DNA of 64,000 bases from Asticcacaulis sp. AND118 (GCF_020535245.1 NZ_CP084911.1:468501-532500); one strand, 5' to 3'; positions 34,283 through 43,899 are shown, counted from the stretch's first letter. Notes: generated by a model not told the origin, from the letters alone. Numbers and translations are program-made.

Positions 34283-36702
34283 ATCTGCGCCAATACCGCC
34301 AGACGGCCGACCGTCTGGCCGATCATCTGCCCTGGGCCGTTCTGGTCGGCCCGGGCATCGTGTTGAACAAAGACGGCAGTTTCCAGCGCACGGCCCGCTA
34401 CGAGGGCCCGGACATCGAGAGCGCGACGCCGGAAGAGCTGGTGGCCCTCTCGGCGCGGCTCAACAACGTGTTTCGTCGTCTCGGGTCGGGCTGGGCCGTC
34501 TTCTTCGAAGCCCGGCGCGGTCGGGCACAGGCCTACCCCGAAGTGGGGGCAGAAACCGGCATCGCGCGCCTGATCGACGAAGAGCGCCGCGCCGCCTTTG
34601 CGGGCGACGAAGGGCACCACTTCGAGTCCCGCTATCACCTGACCCTCTGTTTCATGCCGCCCGCAGACCAGTTGGAGGGGGTGGGCGAAGCCTTCGTCGA
34701 GCGCGAAGAGAAGGTCGTCGGCCGCGACTGGCACGATGCCTTGCGCAAATTCGTCGATCGCACCGATGCCGTGTTCGATCTCCTGGGCGCCGTCCTGCCC
34801 CATATCCGGGCGCTCGATGACGCGGAAACTCTAACTTTCCTTCATGCCTGTGTCTCGACCAGGGATCATCGTGTCACCGTGCCGGACACGCCGGCCTATC
34901 TCGACGCAATTCTGGCTGACACACCCTTGTCGGGCGGGCTGGAGCCCCGGCTGGGCGACCAGCACCTGCGCACCCTCACCCTGCTGGGCTTCCCCAATCA
35001 CACCCATCCCGCATTGCTCGATGGGCTGAACCATCTCGACCTGGAGTACCGCTGGGCGACCCGCTTTATTGCGCTCGATAAGCCCGAGGCGGTGAAGACC
35101 CTGACCAAGCTGCGTCGACAGTGGTTCGCCAAGCGCAAGTCGGTGGCGTCGATCATGCGGGAAGTCCTCTACAAAGAGTCTTCGGCCCTGACTGATACCG
35201 ACGCTGACAACAAGGTGGCCGATGTCGATCTGGCCTTGCAGGCCATCGGCGGCGATCACGTCGGTTTCGGCTATCTGACCACGACGATCACCGTCACCGG
35301 TCCTGACCGCGATACGGCGGATGAGCGCCTGCGGAACGTCGAGCGGATCGTCAATGGCCTCGGCTTCACAGCCATCGTCGAAAGCCTGAATGCCGTCGAA
35401 GCGTGGCTCGGCAGCTTGCCGGGGCATCTCTATGCCAACGTTCGGCAACCGTTGATTCACACGCTCAATCTCGGACACCTCGCTCCGATGTCCACACTGT
35501 GGGCGGGGCCGGAGACCAATCGACACCTGAACGGCGCGCCCTTGTTCCATGCCGTCAGTTCGGGCTCGACGCCGTTCCGTTTCTCAACCCACGTCGGGGA
35601 CGTCGGTCACATGCTAGTCCTGGGCCCGACGGGCGCCGGCAAGTCCGTGTTGCTCGCCTTCATGGCCATTTCCTTCACGCGCTATCCGGACGCTCAGGTC
35701 TTTGTCTTCGACAAGGGTGGTTCCGCCCGGGCCGCGGTTCTGGCGCTTGGCGGCAGTCACCATGCCATCGGGCGGGAAGGGCAGGTGGCGTTTCAACCGC
35801 TGCGCCACATCGAAGATCAGGCGGAGCGAACCTGGGCGCTCGACTGGCTCTCGGCGTTGCTGGATCAGCAGGGCTTCGACCTGTCGCTCGATGGCCGTGA
35901 CGCCCTGTGGTCGGCGCTCGAAACCCTGGCGGGTGCGCCTATTCAACAGCGCACGCTGACGGGCCTCTGTGCCGTGCTGGCCTTCAATGACATCAAGCTC
36001 GCGCTGCGGCCCTACACCCTTGATGGTCCCTACGGCCATATCCTCGACGCCGACACCGAGACGCTGGAACTGGCGCCGATCCATGGGTTCGAGATGGAAA
36101 CCCTGATGGGCGACCCGCAACTGGTCGCGCCGGTTCTCACCTATCTCTTCCACCGGCTCGAAGCCCGGTTCGATGGCCGTCCCACCCTGATGATCCTCGA
36201 CGAAGCCTGGGTGTTCCTCGATCACCCGCTCTTCGCCGCCCGCATTCGGGAATGGTTGAAGGTGCTGCGCAAGAAGAATGTCAGCGTCCTGTTCGCGACC
36301 CAAAGCCTCGCCGATGTTGTCGACAGCCCGATTGCGCCGGTTCTGATCGAATCCTGCCCGCAACGGCTGTTCCTGCCCAATGAGCGGGCGGTCGAGTCGC
36401 AAAGCCGCGCCGCCTATCTGCGTCTGGGGCTTAATGATCGCCAGATCCAGATCGTGGGTCAGGCCACGCCCAAGCGCCACTACTACCTGCAATCCCGGCG
36501 CGGCAACCGCCTGTTCGATTTGCGGCTCGGGCCACTGGCCCTGGCCATCTGCGCCGCTTCGAGCCCCGACGACCAGCGCCGCATCGACCGAATTCTGGCG
36601 GAAGGTCCGGGTGAGACCTTCCCCCAACGCTACCTGATCGACCGAGGTTTGACGTGGGCCGCCGATCTTCTGCCGGTCACTGATCCCCCAATGAGATCCT
36701 GA
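34276..36702 (+). CDS. trbE: TrbE (VirB4-type ATPase)
   Basis: 808 residues. An N-terminal CagE/TrbE/VirB domain is followed by a P-loop ATPase: Walker A LGPTGAGKS near residue 452, Walker B TLMILDEAWVFLDHPLFAARIREWLKVLRKKN, then the VLFATQSLADV motif. It energises pilus biogenesis and substrate transfer at the inner membrane. The length is normal for TrbE. Confidence 0.96.
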   Translation: MLNLRQYRQTADRLADHLPWAVLVGPGIVLNKDGSFQRTARYEGPDIESATPEELVALSARLNNVFRRLGSGWAVFFEARRGRAQAYPEVGAETGIARLIDEERRAAFAGDEGHHFESRYHLTLCFMPPADQLEGVGEAFVEREEKVVGRDWHDALRKFVDRTDAVFDLLGAVLPHIRALDDAETLTFLHACVSTRDHRVTVPDTPAYLDAILADTPLSGGLEPRLGDQHLRTLTLLGFPNHTHPALLDGLNHLDLEYRWATRFIALDKPEAVKTLTKLRRQWFAKRKSVASIMREVLYKESSALTDTDADNKVADVDLALQAIGGDHVGFGYLTTTITVTGPDRDTADERLRNVERIVNGLGFTAIVESLNAVEAWLGSLPGHLYANVRQPLIHTLNLGHLAPMSTLWAGPETNRHLNGAPLFHAVSSGSTPFRFSTHVGDVGHMLVLGPTGAGKSVLLAFMAISFTRYPDAQVFVFDKGGSARAAVLALGGSHHAIGREGQVAFQPLRHIEDQAERTWALDWLSALLDQQGFDLSLDGRDALWSALETLAGAPIQQRTLTGLCAVLAFNDIKLALRPYTLDGPYGHILDADTETLELAPIHGFEMETLMGDPQLVAPVLTYLFHRLEARFDGRPTLMILDEAWVFLDHPLFAARIREWLKVLRKKNVSVLFATQSLADVVDSPIAPVLIESCPQRLFLPNERAVESQSRAAYLRLGLNDRQIQIVGQATPKRHYYLQSRRGNRLFDLRLGPLALAICAASSPDDQRRIDRILAEGPGETFPQRYLIDRGLTWAADLLPVTDPPMRS

Positions 36703-36745
36703 AAACTCCCCTGACCTCAACTCTCAACTGAAGGCTCAATTTGCT

Positions 36746-37465
36746 ATGAAAAAGAACCTGTTATCCGTGGTATTTGGTGTGGCACTGATGGCCCTTTCCG
36801 GAGCGTCTTTCGCTCCGGCGTCACAGGCCCAAGTCGTTGTCTACGACCCCAGCAACTACGTGCAGAGCGTGCTGTCGGCGACCCGCGCCCTGCAACAGAT
36901 CAACAACCAGATCCTCGCTCTGCAGAACCAGGCCATGATGCTCCAGAACATGGCGAAGAACCTCAAGCGGTTCGACCTCAGCGCGCTGGCGGGTCTCAAT
37001 CGCGATCTCGCCGCCATCGATGCACTGATCAAGGAAGCCAAGGGTATCGCCCTAAATGTCGAAGCCACGCGCGACGCCTTCCTCAAGCAGTTTCCGGGCA
37101 CCTACACGGGTGACCTCAGACTGGCCAGCCTCCTTACGGGTGCCGAGCAACGCTGGAAGTCGGCCATGGACGCCTACGGCCAGACCCTGAACGTGCAGGC
37201 GAAGGTCTCCGAAAGTCTGGCCGATGACGCCGCGGCGCTGAACCGCATCGTTTCGGCGGCGGAAGGGTCGGAAGGCGCGCTGGAGGCCCAACAGGCGGCA
37301 AACCAGCTTCTAGCGCTTATGGCAAAACAGCAGATGCAGATCCAGGCCTTGCTGGCGGCCCAAGGTCGCGCCGAGGCGCTCGATGCCGCGCGTAAGGCCG
37401 AAGCGGAAGCCGCGGCCAAGGCGGCCACCCGTCGTTTCCTCGGGTCCGGCAAGGCCGGCGAATAG
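36746..37465 (+). CDS. trbJ: TrbJ (VirB5-like) mating-pair component
   Basis: 239 residues. Signal peptide (LSVVFGVALMALSGASFAPASQAQ), then VVVYDPSNYVQSVLSATRALQQINNQILALQNQAMMLQNMAKNL, the TrbJ hallmark, and long helices rich in Gln and Ala. It is a periplasmic or pilus-tip-associated protein. No trbK entry-exclusion gene follows; only 31 bp separate it from trbL. Confidence 0.93.
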   Translation: MKKNLLSVVFGVALMALSGASFAPASQAQVVVYDPSNYVQSVLSATRALQQINNQILALQNQAMMLQNMAKNLKRFDLSALAGLNRDLAAIDALIKEAKGIALNVEATRDAFLKQFPGTYTGDLRLASLLTGAEQRWKSAMDAYGQTLNVQAKVSESLADDAAALNRIVSAAEGSEGALEAQQAANQLLALMAKQQMQIQALLAAQGRAEALDAARKAEAEAAAKAATRRFLGSGKAGE

Positions 37466-37496
37466 TCCCCCTCAGCTTCAGATTGGCGGCAGGACC

Positions 37497-38699
37497 ATGA
37501 CCGACCTCAATATCATCGACACCTTTCTCGACACCTTCCTGGCCTATCTGGATTCCGGCTTCGGTCTCCTGAAAGGCGATGTCGGTCACCTGTCTGCCAT
37601 CCTGATTGCTATCGACGTGACGCTGGCGGCCCTGTTCTGGGTCATGGACGAAGAAGCCCATCTCTTCGGACGCCTGATCCGCAAAATCCTCTATGTCGGC
37701 ACCTTCGCCTTCATCATCACTCATTTCAGCTTCCTGGCGGAAGTCATCTATGACTCGTTTGCCGGTCTGGGCTTGAGGGCCGGTGGCGGCGGGATGTCGG
37801 CTCACGACCTGCTTCGGCCGGGGAAACTGGCCGCGACGGGCTTTGAGGCCGCGCATCCGTTGCTTGAACAGATCGCCGATCTCCTGGGCCTCGACACGTT
37901 TTTCGGCAACCTGCTGACGATTGTCGTCCTGCTGGTCGCCTGGCTTCTGGTTATTCTCTCCTTCTTTCTGCTGGCCGTGCAGCTTTTCATCTGCGTGCTG
38001 GAGTTCAAGCTGACGACGCTGGCCGGGTTCGTCCTGGTGCCGTTCGCCCTGTGGAACAAGACCGCCTTCCTCGCCGAACGCGTCCTCGGCAATGTCGTCA
38101 CCTCCGGTATCAAGGTCATGGTCATGGCCGTCATCGTCGGCATCGGCTCGGGCTTCTTCGACACCTTCATTTCTGCACTCGACGGTGCCGAACCCGACCT
38201 GATGCAGGCCATGACCCTTGTACTGGCCTCTCTTACCCTTTTGGGGTTGGGCCTTTTTGGACCAACCGTCGCCTCGGGTCTCGTCTCAGGCGCGCCGCAA
38301 CTTGGCGCCGGATCGGTTGCCGGTACGCTGGGCGCAGCGGCTGGGGCAGGTCTTCTGGCTGGCGGCGCGGTATCCGGTGCCGGTGGAGGCGGAATGCAGG
38401 CCATCTCGTCGGCGGCATCGAAACTGGGCGGAGGTTCTGGTGGCGGGGTATCCGGTAGCGGTGGTGCTTCTCCGTCTCCGCCCCCTCCGCCGCCACCTTC
38501 TCCTTCATCTTCAGGTGGAAGCGGGCAGGGCGCCCCAGGCGCTGCGCCGAACAATGCCGAGGCCGCGCCGCCTGCCTGGGCGAAGAAGATGCAGGCCGAG
38601 CAGCGTACCCGCGCGCACATCCAGATGGTGCAATCCGCGATCCTCGCCGGCGATCAGGCCTCCGGCTCCGCATCCCCCAATCTCTCTCAGAAGGACTAG
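37497..38699 (+). CDS. trbL: TrbL (VirB6-like) membrane channel protein
   Basis: 400 residues from the ATG at 37497 (the frame is open further upstream, overlapping trbJ). Several transmembrane helices lie in residues 30-260 (AILIAIDVTLAALFWVM; LTIVVLLVAWLLVILSFFLLAV; VMVMAVIVGIGSGFF). A Gly/Ala tail then runs into a Pro- and Ser-rich stretch (about 320-345), as in TrbL/VirB6. The C-terminal 40 residues are charged. Confidence 0.93.
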   Translation: MTDLNIIDTFLDTFLAYLDSGFGLLKGDVGHLSAILIAIDVTLAALFWVMDEEAHLFGRLIRKILYVGTFAFIITHFSFLAEVIYDSFAGLGLRAGGGGMSAHDLLRPGKLAATGFEAAHPLLEQIADLLGLDTFFGNLLTIVVLLVAWLLVILSFFLLAVQLFICVLEFKLTTLAGFVLVPFALWNKTAFLAERVLGNVVTSGIKVMVMAVIVGIGSGFFDTFISALDGAEPDLMQAMTLVLASLTLLGLGLFGPTVASGLVSGAPQLGAGSVAGTLGAAAGAGLLAGGAVSGAGGGGMQAISSAASKLGGGSGGGVSGSGGASPSPPPPPPPSPSSSGGSGQGAPGAAPNNAEAAPPAWAKKMQAEQRTRAHIQMVQSAILAGDQASGSASPNLSQKD

Positions 38700-38702
38700 C
38701 CG

Positions 38703-39407
38703 ATGTTCAAACGCCCGCTCCAGCGCTACGGCGCGACTCCCGAACCCGTCACCCCCTATCAGAAAGCCGCGCAGGTCTGGGATGATCGCATCGGTTCCGC
38801 CGTCGTACAGGCGGCCAACTGGCGGTTTCTGGCGCTCGGTGCCCTGACCCTTAGCTTCGGCCTTGGTGCCGGTCTTATCTGGAGCACCACGCAAAGCCGC
38901 GTTGTGCCCTATGTAGTGGAGGTCGATCATCAGGGTGCCGTCCGCGCCGTCGCGCCAGCCGATACCGCCTATAGCCCGACCGATGCGCAACTGGCCTGGC
39001 ATCTGGGCCGCTTCATCACCCTTGTGCGATCCTTGCCGACGGACCCGGTCCTGGTGCGGGGCCAATGGCTGGATGCCTATGATCTGGCCACGGGCGATGC
39101 GGCGACCTTCCTCTCCGAACACGCCCGTCTGAACGATCCCTTCGCCAAGGTCGGGCGAAGCTCGGTGACGGTTTCAATCAACAGCGTCGTCCGGGCCTCG
39201 AAGACCTCATTTCAGGTGAAGTGGACTGAGCAGGTCTTTGAAAGCGGACAGATTATCCGCACCACCCGCTGGACCGCCATTCTGGGCATCAAGGTTCAGG
39301 CGCCGACGCGCGAAGACGTCCTGCGGAAGAACCCGCTCGGCCTCTACGTCACCGATCTGGCCTGGTCGAGCGACTACGCCCCCGAAATTACCAAGCCCAA
39401 CCCCTGA
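38703..39407 (+). CDS. trbF: TrbF (VirB8-like)
   Basis: 234 residues. A short cytoplasmic N-terminus (FKRPLQRYGATPEPVTPYQKAAQVWDDRIG), one transmembrane helix (about 38-60) and a periplasmic NTF2-like domain with VVPYVVEVDHQGAVRAV and FQVKWTEQVFESGQIIRTTRWTAIL, the TrbF/VirB8 pattern. It lies 3 bp after trbL. Confidence 0.95.
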   Translation: MFKRPLQRYGATPEPVTPYQKAAQVWDDRIGSAVVQAANWRFLALGALTLSFGLGAGLIWSTTQSRVVPYVVEVDHQGAVRAVAPADTAYSPTDAQLAWHLGRFITLVRSLPTDPVLVRGQWLDAYDLATGDAATFLSEHARLNDPFAKVGRSSVTVSINSVVRASKTSFQVKWTEQVFESGQIIRTTRWTAILGIKVQAPTREDVLRKNPLGLYVTDLAWSSDYAPEITKPNP

Positions 39408-39418
39408 AGGAGATTTTG

Positions 39419-40333
39419 ATGAAACCCCTTGTCCTGTGGGGGCTTGCCCCCGTGTCGCTGATCGCCTCCCTCGCGTGCGCCGCCCCGGCGAAGAAACCGC
39501 CCATCAAATATACGGTCGCGCCATCTGAGGCATCGATACGTGTCGAGAAGTTGCCGCCTTCGGCCCGCGTCGAGGCAGCCAACCGGGCGGCCGTACGCGA
39601 GCCCGCCACGGAGAGCTACCTCAACGCCATCCAGACCTACGCCTTCACCGAAGGGGCCCTGTTCAGGGTCTATACCGCCCCGGATCGGGTGACGGATCTG
39701 ATGCTGGAGCCCGGCGAAACCGTCATGGCCATATCCGCCGGCGACACGGCGCGCTGGATCATCGGCGACACCAAGAGCGGCGAGGGGGCATCCGCCCGAA
39801 CCCACATCCTGATCAAGCCCCATGTCTCTGGCCTGAAGACCAATCTGGTGGTTCTGACCAGCGTCCGCACCTATCATCTCCAACTGGAGAGTACGCCGTC
39901 GACCTATATGGCAGCGGTGTCGTGGCGGTATCCCATGCTACCCGTGGTCAAGATTGAGCCACCGGCACCGTCAGTGGCGCCACCAATGCCACCGAACGCT
40001 GGGGTAGGTATTGATCCGACCCGGCTGAACTTCAACTACGTTGTCGAAGGCGCTTCCCCAGCGTGGCGGCCCCGGCGGGTGTTTGACGACGGCGCGAAGA
40101 CCTACATTGTCTTCCCGCCGGAAATGGCGACCTCGTCGGCACCGCCGCTGTTCCTGATCGGCCGAGCAGGAGAAGCCCAGTTGGTCAATTACCGGATCGT
40201 CGGCACGTCTTATGTCGTTGACCGGCTGATCGAGGTGGCGGAACTGCGCCTCGGCACGGCGCCCCAGACGGTCGTCCGGTTGCGGCGCTCGGACGTCGCC
40301 GCCCCGAATAAGAAAGGGCGTCGCCATGACTGA
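39419..40333 (+). CDS. trbG: TrbG (VirB9-like)
   Basis: 304 residues from the ATG at 39419 (AAGGAG upstream; a TTG at 39416 is in frame). Signal peptide, then the N-terminal strand domain (YTFTEGALFRVYTAPDRVTDLMLEPGE) and the C-terminal domain with LNFNYVVEG, WRPRRVFDDGAKTYIVFPPEM and YVVDRLIEVAELRLG. It forms part of the outer-membrane core of the channel. It overlaps trbI by 8 bp. Confidence 0.95.
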   Translation: MKPLVLWGLAPVSLIASLACAAPAKKPPIKYTVAPSEASIRVEKLPPSARVEAANRAAVREPATESYLNAIQTYAFTEGALFRVYTAPDRVTDLMLEPGETVMAISAGDTARWIIGDTKSGEGASARTHILIKPHVSGLKTNLVVLTSVRTYHLQLESTPSTYMAAVSWRYPMLPVVKIEPPAPSVAPPMPPNAGVGIDPTRLNFNYVVEGASPAWRPRRVFDDGAKTYIVFPPEMATSSAPPLFLIGRAGEAQLVNYRIVGTSYVVDRLIEVAELRLGTAPQTVVRLRRSDVAAPNKKGRRHD

Positions 40334-41408
40334 GCCAGTCCTCCCGCCGAAGCTCGATCCCGAAACCCTCGTCTTGCGCGCCAAGCCGCGGCGGGCGGTG
40401 CGGTTCCGACGCAACCTCTTGATCGGGGTAGGTGCGGTTGGAGCCTTGGCCCTCGCTGGCGTGACGTGGATCGGGCTGTCGCCGCCCGTCATCAAGGCCG
40501 TCGAGACGGCGGAGAAGGCGGGCGACCCACAGGCGCGCGTGCGTCAGCCTACAGAAACCTTGAGTGCCTTGCCGAAGACCTATACCGATGTGCCGCAACT
40601 CGGGCCACCACTACCGGGAGATCTAGGCGGGCCAATGTTGGAAGCCCAGCAGGCCAAAGTGGCGGTCGAATCCTCAGACGGTAGCGTCCCTCCGCCGTCC
40701 CGATCCCAGGCGGGCCAGTCCCAACCGCCGCTCAACCCCGTCAACGGCGGTCTTTTCGTCTCCGGTGCGGTACGCGCACCTGAAGTGATCAGCAATCTGG
40801 CGGCTACCGTAGCTGCGAAGTTGGAGACGCCCGCAGGCGCGACGGTGTCCGCCGGCACGGTGATCGCCGCGACGCTGATCACCGGCTTGAACTCCGACCT
40901 GCCGGGCGTCGTCCTGGCCCAGGTCACCGAAACGGTTCGTGACAGCCGGACAGGGCGGGAGGTGGTAATACCGGCAGGCAGCCGCCTCATCGGTCGTTAT
41001 GAACGCGCCACCGGTGCCCGGCAGGCCCGCATAAATGTGCGCTGGGAGAAACTGGTGCTGCCGGATGGGCGCTCGCTGGCCCTGATGGAGGCGCTGGCCG
41101 CCGATGAGGCGGGGTATGTCGGGTTGCGGGACCGGGTCGACTATCACCCGGGGCAACTGGCGAAGGGTGTCGGCCTGTCGACCATTCTGGGCCTGGCTGA
41201 TACGCGGTCGGAAGGGGGCGGTGACGATTTGAGCCGTGCTATCCGAGAGGCGGCAGGCCGCACCTTCAATCAGGCGGGACAACGTATTGTGCAGCAGGCC
41301 GTAGACGCGCCGGCGACCATCACCGTGCGACCGGGATGGCCCATACGTGTAATCCTCATAGAAGACTTTGTCCTGCCTCTCCTGATCATGGAGGCCCGAA
41401 ATGGGTGA
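40326..41408 (+). CDS. trbI: TrbI (VirB10-like)
   Basis: 360 residues. A cytoplasmic N-terminus and one transmembrane helix (about 37-58, LLIGVGAVGALALAGVTWIGL) are followed by a Pro-rich periplasmic spacer and a TrbI/VirB10 beta-barrel domain (about 180-345, AGTVIAATLITGLNSDLPGVVLAQVTETVRD, IPAGSRLIGRYE, YVGLRDRVDYH). It spans the envelope as the channel scaffold. It overlaps the DUF2274 gene by 8 bp. Confidence 0.95.
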   Translation: MTEPVLPPKLDPETLVLRAKPRRAVRFRRNLLIGVGAVGALALAGVTWIGLSPPVIKAVETAEKAGDPQARVRQPTETLSALPKTYTDVPQLGPPLPGDLGGPMLEAQQAKVAVESSDGSVPPPSRSQAGQSQPPLNPVNGGLFVSGAVRAPEVISNLAATVAAKLETPAGATVSAGTVIAATLITGLNSDLPGVVLAQVTETVRDSRTGREVVIPAGSRLIGRYERATGARQARINVRWEKLVLPDGRSLALMEALAADEAGYVGLRDRVDYHPGQLAKGVGLSTILGLADTRSEGGGDDLSRAIREAAGRTFNQAGQRIVQQAVDAPATITVRPGWPIRVILIEDFVLPLLIMEARNG

Positions 41409-41613
41409 TCTCAAACTGCCGAAGCTGCCAGATCGCACGCCCATCAAGCTTACCATCGTGATCGGGGCTGATTTGCACGAAGGCTTGAAGGCGTATGCCG
41501 ATCGGTACGCGGAAGCCTATGGATCGAAGGAGGCCATCACGGAACTGGTGCCCTACATGCTTGAAGCGTTCCTCGCGAGCGACAGAGGGTTCTCAAAGGG
41601 AGGTCGCAAATGA
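41401..41613 (+). CDS. DUF2274 protein
   Basis: 70 residues, LKLPKLPDRTPIKLTIVIGADLHEGLKAYADRYAEAYG, then the ELVPYMLEAFLASDRGF end typical of DUF2274. This small gene regularly closes trb operons in alphaproteobacterial ICEs. It may be a ribbon-helix-helix-type protein, but its function is unknown. It overlaps both neighbours by a few bases. Confidence 0.85.
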   Translation: MGDLKLPKLPDRTPIKLTIVIGADLHEGLKAYADRYAEAYGSKEAITELVPYMLEAFLASDRGFSKGGRK

Positions 41614-41864
41614 AAGCGCCCAGTTCTCAACGGCCAGACGGGCTCCGCTACGAAGTACCGCCGCCTGTGATCCTTCAGAAGCTCGCCTATAGCATACCCG
41701 AGGCTATGGAGGTCACCGGGTTGGGGCGGACCTTCCTCTACGATCAAATGTCGATCGGTGCGCTGAAGTCTCGCAAACTCGGTGGACGGCGAGTGATCCT
41801 TCGGGAGGATCTGGTGGAATTCCTAAATTCCAGCGCTCCGGGTGAGGGGCTCACCACCTACTGA
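41610..41864 (+). CDS. excisionase-like helix-turn-helix protein (possible recombination directionality factor)
   Basis: 84 residues. The MerR/AlpA-type HTH_17 region LAYSIPEAMEVTGLGRTFLYDQMSIGALKSRKLGGRRVILREDLVEFLNS fills most of the protein. Such proteins act as excisionases or recombination directionality factors. It is last in the transfer operon, 230 bp from the tRNA-Ser 3' end, which fits control of excision. The FseA-like frameshift protein at 21999 is a candidate activator. A terminator follows. Confidence 0.75.
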   Translation: MKAPSSQRPDGLRYEVPPPVILQKLAYSIPEAMEVTGLGRTFLYDQMSIGALKSRKLGGRRVILREDLVEFLNSSAPGEGLTTY

Positions 41865-41891
41865 AGGCCCCCCCCCAATCATCGATAACAG

Positions 41892-41919
41892 GCCGCCGAC
41901 TCATCTCGGCGGCTTTTTT
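41892..41919 (+). terminator. rho-independent terminator of the transfer operon
   Basis: Perfect 8-bp GC-rich stem GCCGCCGA/TCGGCGGC with a 6-base loop followed by six T, 28 bp after the excisionase-like gene stop. Confidence 0.9.
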
Positions 41920-42097
41920 CATGGCTAATCGGGGCGAAAATGGATGAGGGGATGACGATAAATTCTAAACGGACATCGTCCGTATGCGTCCTATTTTGAC
42001 ACCCTCGTCCGAATCCTGTTGTAGGCTCCGTTGTATGCTCCGAGCTCGGAGGGGTGGCAAAAAGACGTTCAAAATCAAATTGATATCGGAAAGGTAA

Positions 42098-42187
42098 TGG
42101 CGGACAGAGAGGGATTCGAACCCTCGATAGAGTTGCCCCTATACACGCGTTCCAGGCGTGCGCCTTCAACCACTCGGCCACCTGTCC
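42098..42187 (-). tRNA. tRNA-Ser(GGA), likely ICE attachment site
   Basis: 90 nt with encoded CCA on the minus strand. Acceptor GGACAGG pairs with the 3' TCTGTCC; D arm TGGCCGAGTGGTTGAA; anticodon loop CTGGAAC (anticodon GGA); long variable arm; T-loop GGTTCGAATCC. Its 3' end faces the conjugation region, the classic orientation for integration into a tRNA gene. No second copy of its 3' end was found in the window, so the other boundary is elsewhere. Confidence 0.95.
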
Positions 42188-42360
42188 ATCACTGGCAAGA
42201 CCCGGCATAGGCTCAGGGTCTTGGGAAGGCGGCGGTTATAACCGTCCACCGATAAATCGCAAGCCCCCAAGTGCCCTCTGGCGCTATCTTTTTTGCTCAC
42301 TATATCTCTGAGGTTGACCTATATTGGGGATAAACTCCCCGACGTCCCAAGGAGCAGCCC

Positions 42361-42999
42361 ATGTTCGGCACCAAAACCCGCCTGATTTCCCGCGAAGAAG
42401 CCTTGCCGGGCCGCGCCGAGGCGCTGCCTACGGACGAGGTTCACGCCGTGCTGGGCACCCCTCTGAAAGGGCCGTTCCCGGCCGGGGTTGAGACCGTCGT
42501 TTTCGGCATGGGCTGCTTCTGGGGCGTCGAGCGCCTGTTCTGGCAGCAGTCGGGCGTCTATACGACCGCGGCGGGTTATGTTGGCGGCTACACACCGAAT
42601 CCGACCTATCGTGAGGTGTGCACTGGCCAGACGGGCCACACCGAAGGCGTGCTGATCGCCTACGACCCGCAAAAGATCAGCTTCGATGCGCTGCTTAAAC
42701 TGTTCTGGGAGCGTCACGATCCGACCCAGGGCTTCCGTCAGGGTAATGATGTCGGCACGCAATACCGTTCGGCGATTTTCACCACGACCCAGGCCCAGTA
42801 CGAGGCGGCTTTGAAGTCGCGTGACGCCTTCGAGGCGGCGCTGGCCGGCAAGGGGCTGGGGCCGATCACCACGGAAATCTTCGGGCCGGACAGCGAAACC
42901 CCGTTCTACTATGCCGAAGACTATCATCAGGGCTATCTGGAGAAGAATCTGGACGGCTATTGCGGCCTGAAGGGGACCGGCGTGACCTGCGCGATTTAA
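42361..42999 (+). CDS. msrA: MsrA, peptide-methionine (S)-S-oxide reductase
   Basis: 212 residues with the catalytic [13 protein letters not shown] (Cys about 52), [24 protein letters not shown], and the resolving Cys region [13 protein letters not shown] at the C-terminus. It repairs oxidised methionine. GGAGCAGCCC precedes the ATG. It is the first core gene right of the tRNA-Ser. Confidence 0.96.
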   Translation: MFGTKTRLISREEALPGRAEALPTDEVHAVLGTPLKGPFPAGVETVVFGMGCFWGVERLFWQQSGVYTTAAGYVGGYTPNPTYREVCTGQTGHTEGVLIAYDPQKISFDALLKLFWERHDPTQGFRQGNDVGTQYRSAIFTTTQAQYEAALKSRDAFEAALAGKGLGPITTEIFGPDSETPFYYAEDYHQGYLEKNLDGYCGLKGTGVTCAI

Positions 43000-43044
43000 G
43001 CGATATGCCAAAAAGTGCGAGCGGTTTTTGGGCAATAATATCGC
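43000..43044 (-). repeat. intergenic palindromic repeat, copy B
   Basis: On the minus strand it reads GCGATAT, then CCCAAAAACCGCT, then CACTTTTTGG, then ATATCGC. It is the same unit as 54917-54961, with compensatory changes in the outer arms (GCGATAT/ATATCGC here, GCGCATT/AATGCGC there). It sits directly after msrA. Confidence 0.7.
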
Positions 43045-43056
43045 GACCAAGTAGGC

Positions 43057-43899
43057 CTAACTCGCCGGTTTGATGTCGCGTAAAATTGCCGGGATCTGTT
43101 CGCTCAGGTCTTCGGCGATCAGGCCGGGCCCGAAGCGGCGCGCGGCTTCCGAGTGCAGCCACACACCGGCGCAGGCGGCGTCAAACGCTTTCATCTTCTG
43201 CGCCATCAGGCCGGCGATCATGCCGCACAGGACGTCGCCGGAACCCGCTGTGGCCAGCCACGGCGGCGCGTGACGGTTGATGACCAGCCGTCCGTCGGGG
43301 TGGGCGATGACGGTTTCCGCACCTTTCAACAGCACGACGGCGCCTGATGCGGCCGCGGCATCGGCGGCGGCCCTGAAACGCTCATCCGGCCACCCGAAGA
43401 CGCGGGCGAACTCGCCTTCGTGCGGAGTGAGGACGCAGGGACCGGTAATGGCCGAAAACAGCGTCTTCGGGTCGTCCTTGAACACAGTCAGGGCGTCGGC
43501 ATCGAGCACGCAGGGCTTTTGCGCTTTCAGCGTGGCCAGAACGAGATCGCGGGTGCGCTCATTGATTCCGGCGGCCGGGCCCAGCACCACGGCGGTGACG
43601 CGCGGGTCGCCTATCAGGCCGGCAAATTCGGCCGCATCGCGCACGGGCTTGGTCATGATGGCTTCGAGCGTGGTGGCGTAGACGATCAGGGCCGACGGAT
43701 CGCAGGCTACCGACACCAGCCCGGCCCCGGCCCTCAATGCCGAGCGCGCCGCCAGTCTGGCCGCGCCGGTCGATTGCACAGGGCCGCCCAGCACGACAGC
43801 ATGGCCGCGGTCGTACTTGTTACCGGTGACGTCGGGCGAGGGAAAATGCGCGGACCAGTTTTCCGGGCGGTTATCGGCGGGAGTGGGCAGGGTGCTCAT
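43057..43899 (-). CDS. nnrD: ADP-dependent NAD(P)H-hydrate dehydratase
   Basis: 280 residues of the ribokinase-like YjeF C-terminal family. Visible are GNKYDRGHAVVLGGP, GAARLAARSALRAGAGLVSVAC, VLGPAAGI, LDADALTVF, LTPHEGEFARVFG and the nucleotide-binding LATAGSGDVLCGMIAGLMAQ. It dehydrates damaged NAD(P)H hydrate. No YjeF N-terminal epimerase domain is fused to it here. Confidence 0.93.
   Translation of the reverse strand: MSTLPTPADNRPENWSAHFPSPDVTGNKYDRGHAVVLGGPVQSTGAARLAARSALRAGAGLVSVACDPSALIVYATTLEAIMTKPVRDAAEFAGLIGDPRVTAVVLGPAAGINERTRDLVLATLKAQKPCVLDADALTVFKDDPKTLFSAITGPCVLTPHEGEFARVFGWPDERFRAAADAAAASGAVVLLKGAETVIAHPDGRLVINRHAPPWLATAGSGDVLCGMIAGLMAQKMKAFDAACAGVWLHSEAARRFGPGLIAEDLSEQIPAILRDIKPAS

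Noticed and set aside
41879..42208. 109-codon minus-strand frame across the tRNA-Ser gene
   Set aside because: It reads through the tRNA and has no protein-like features.
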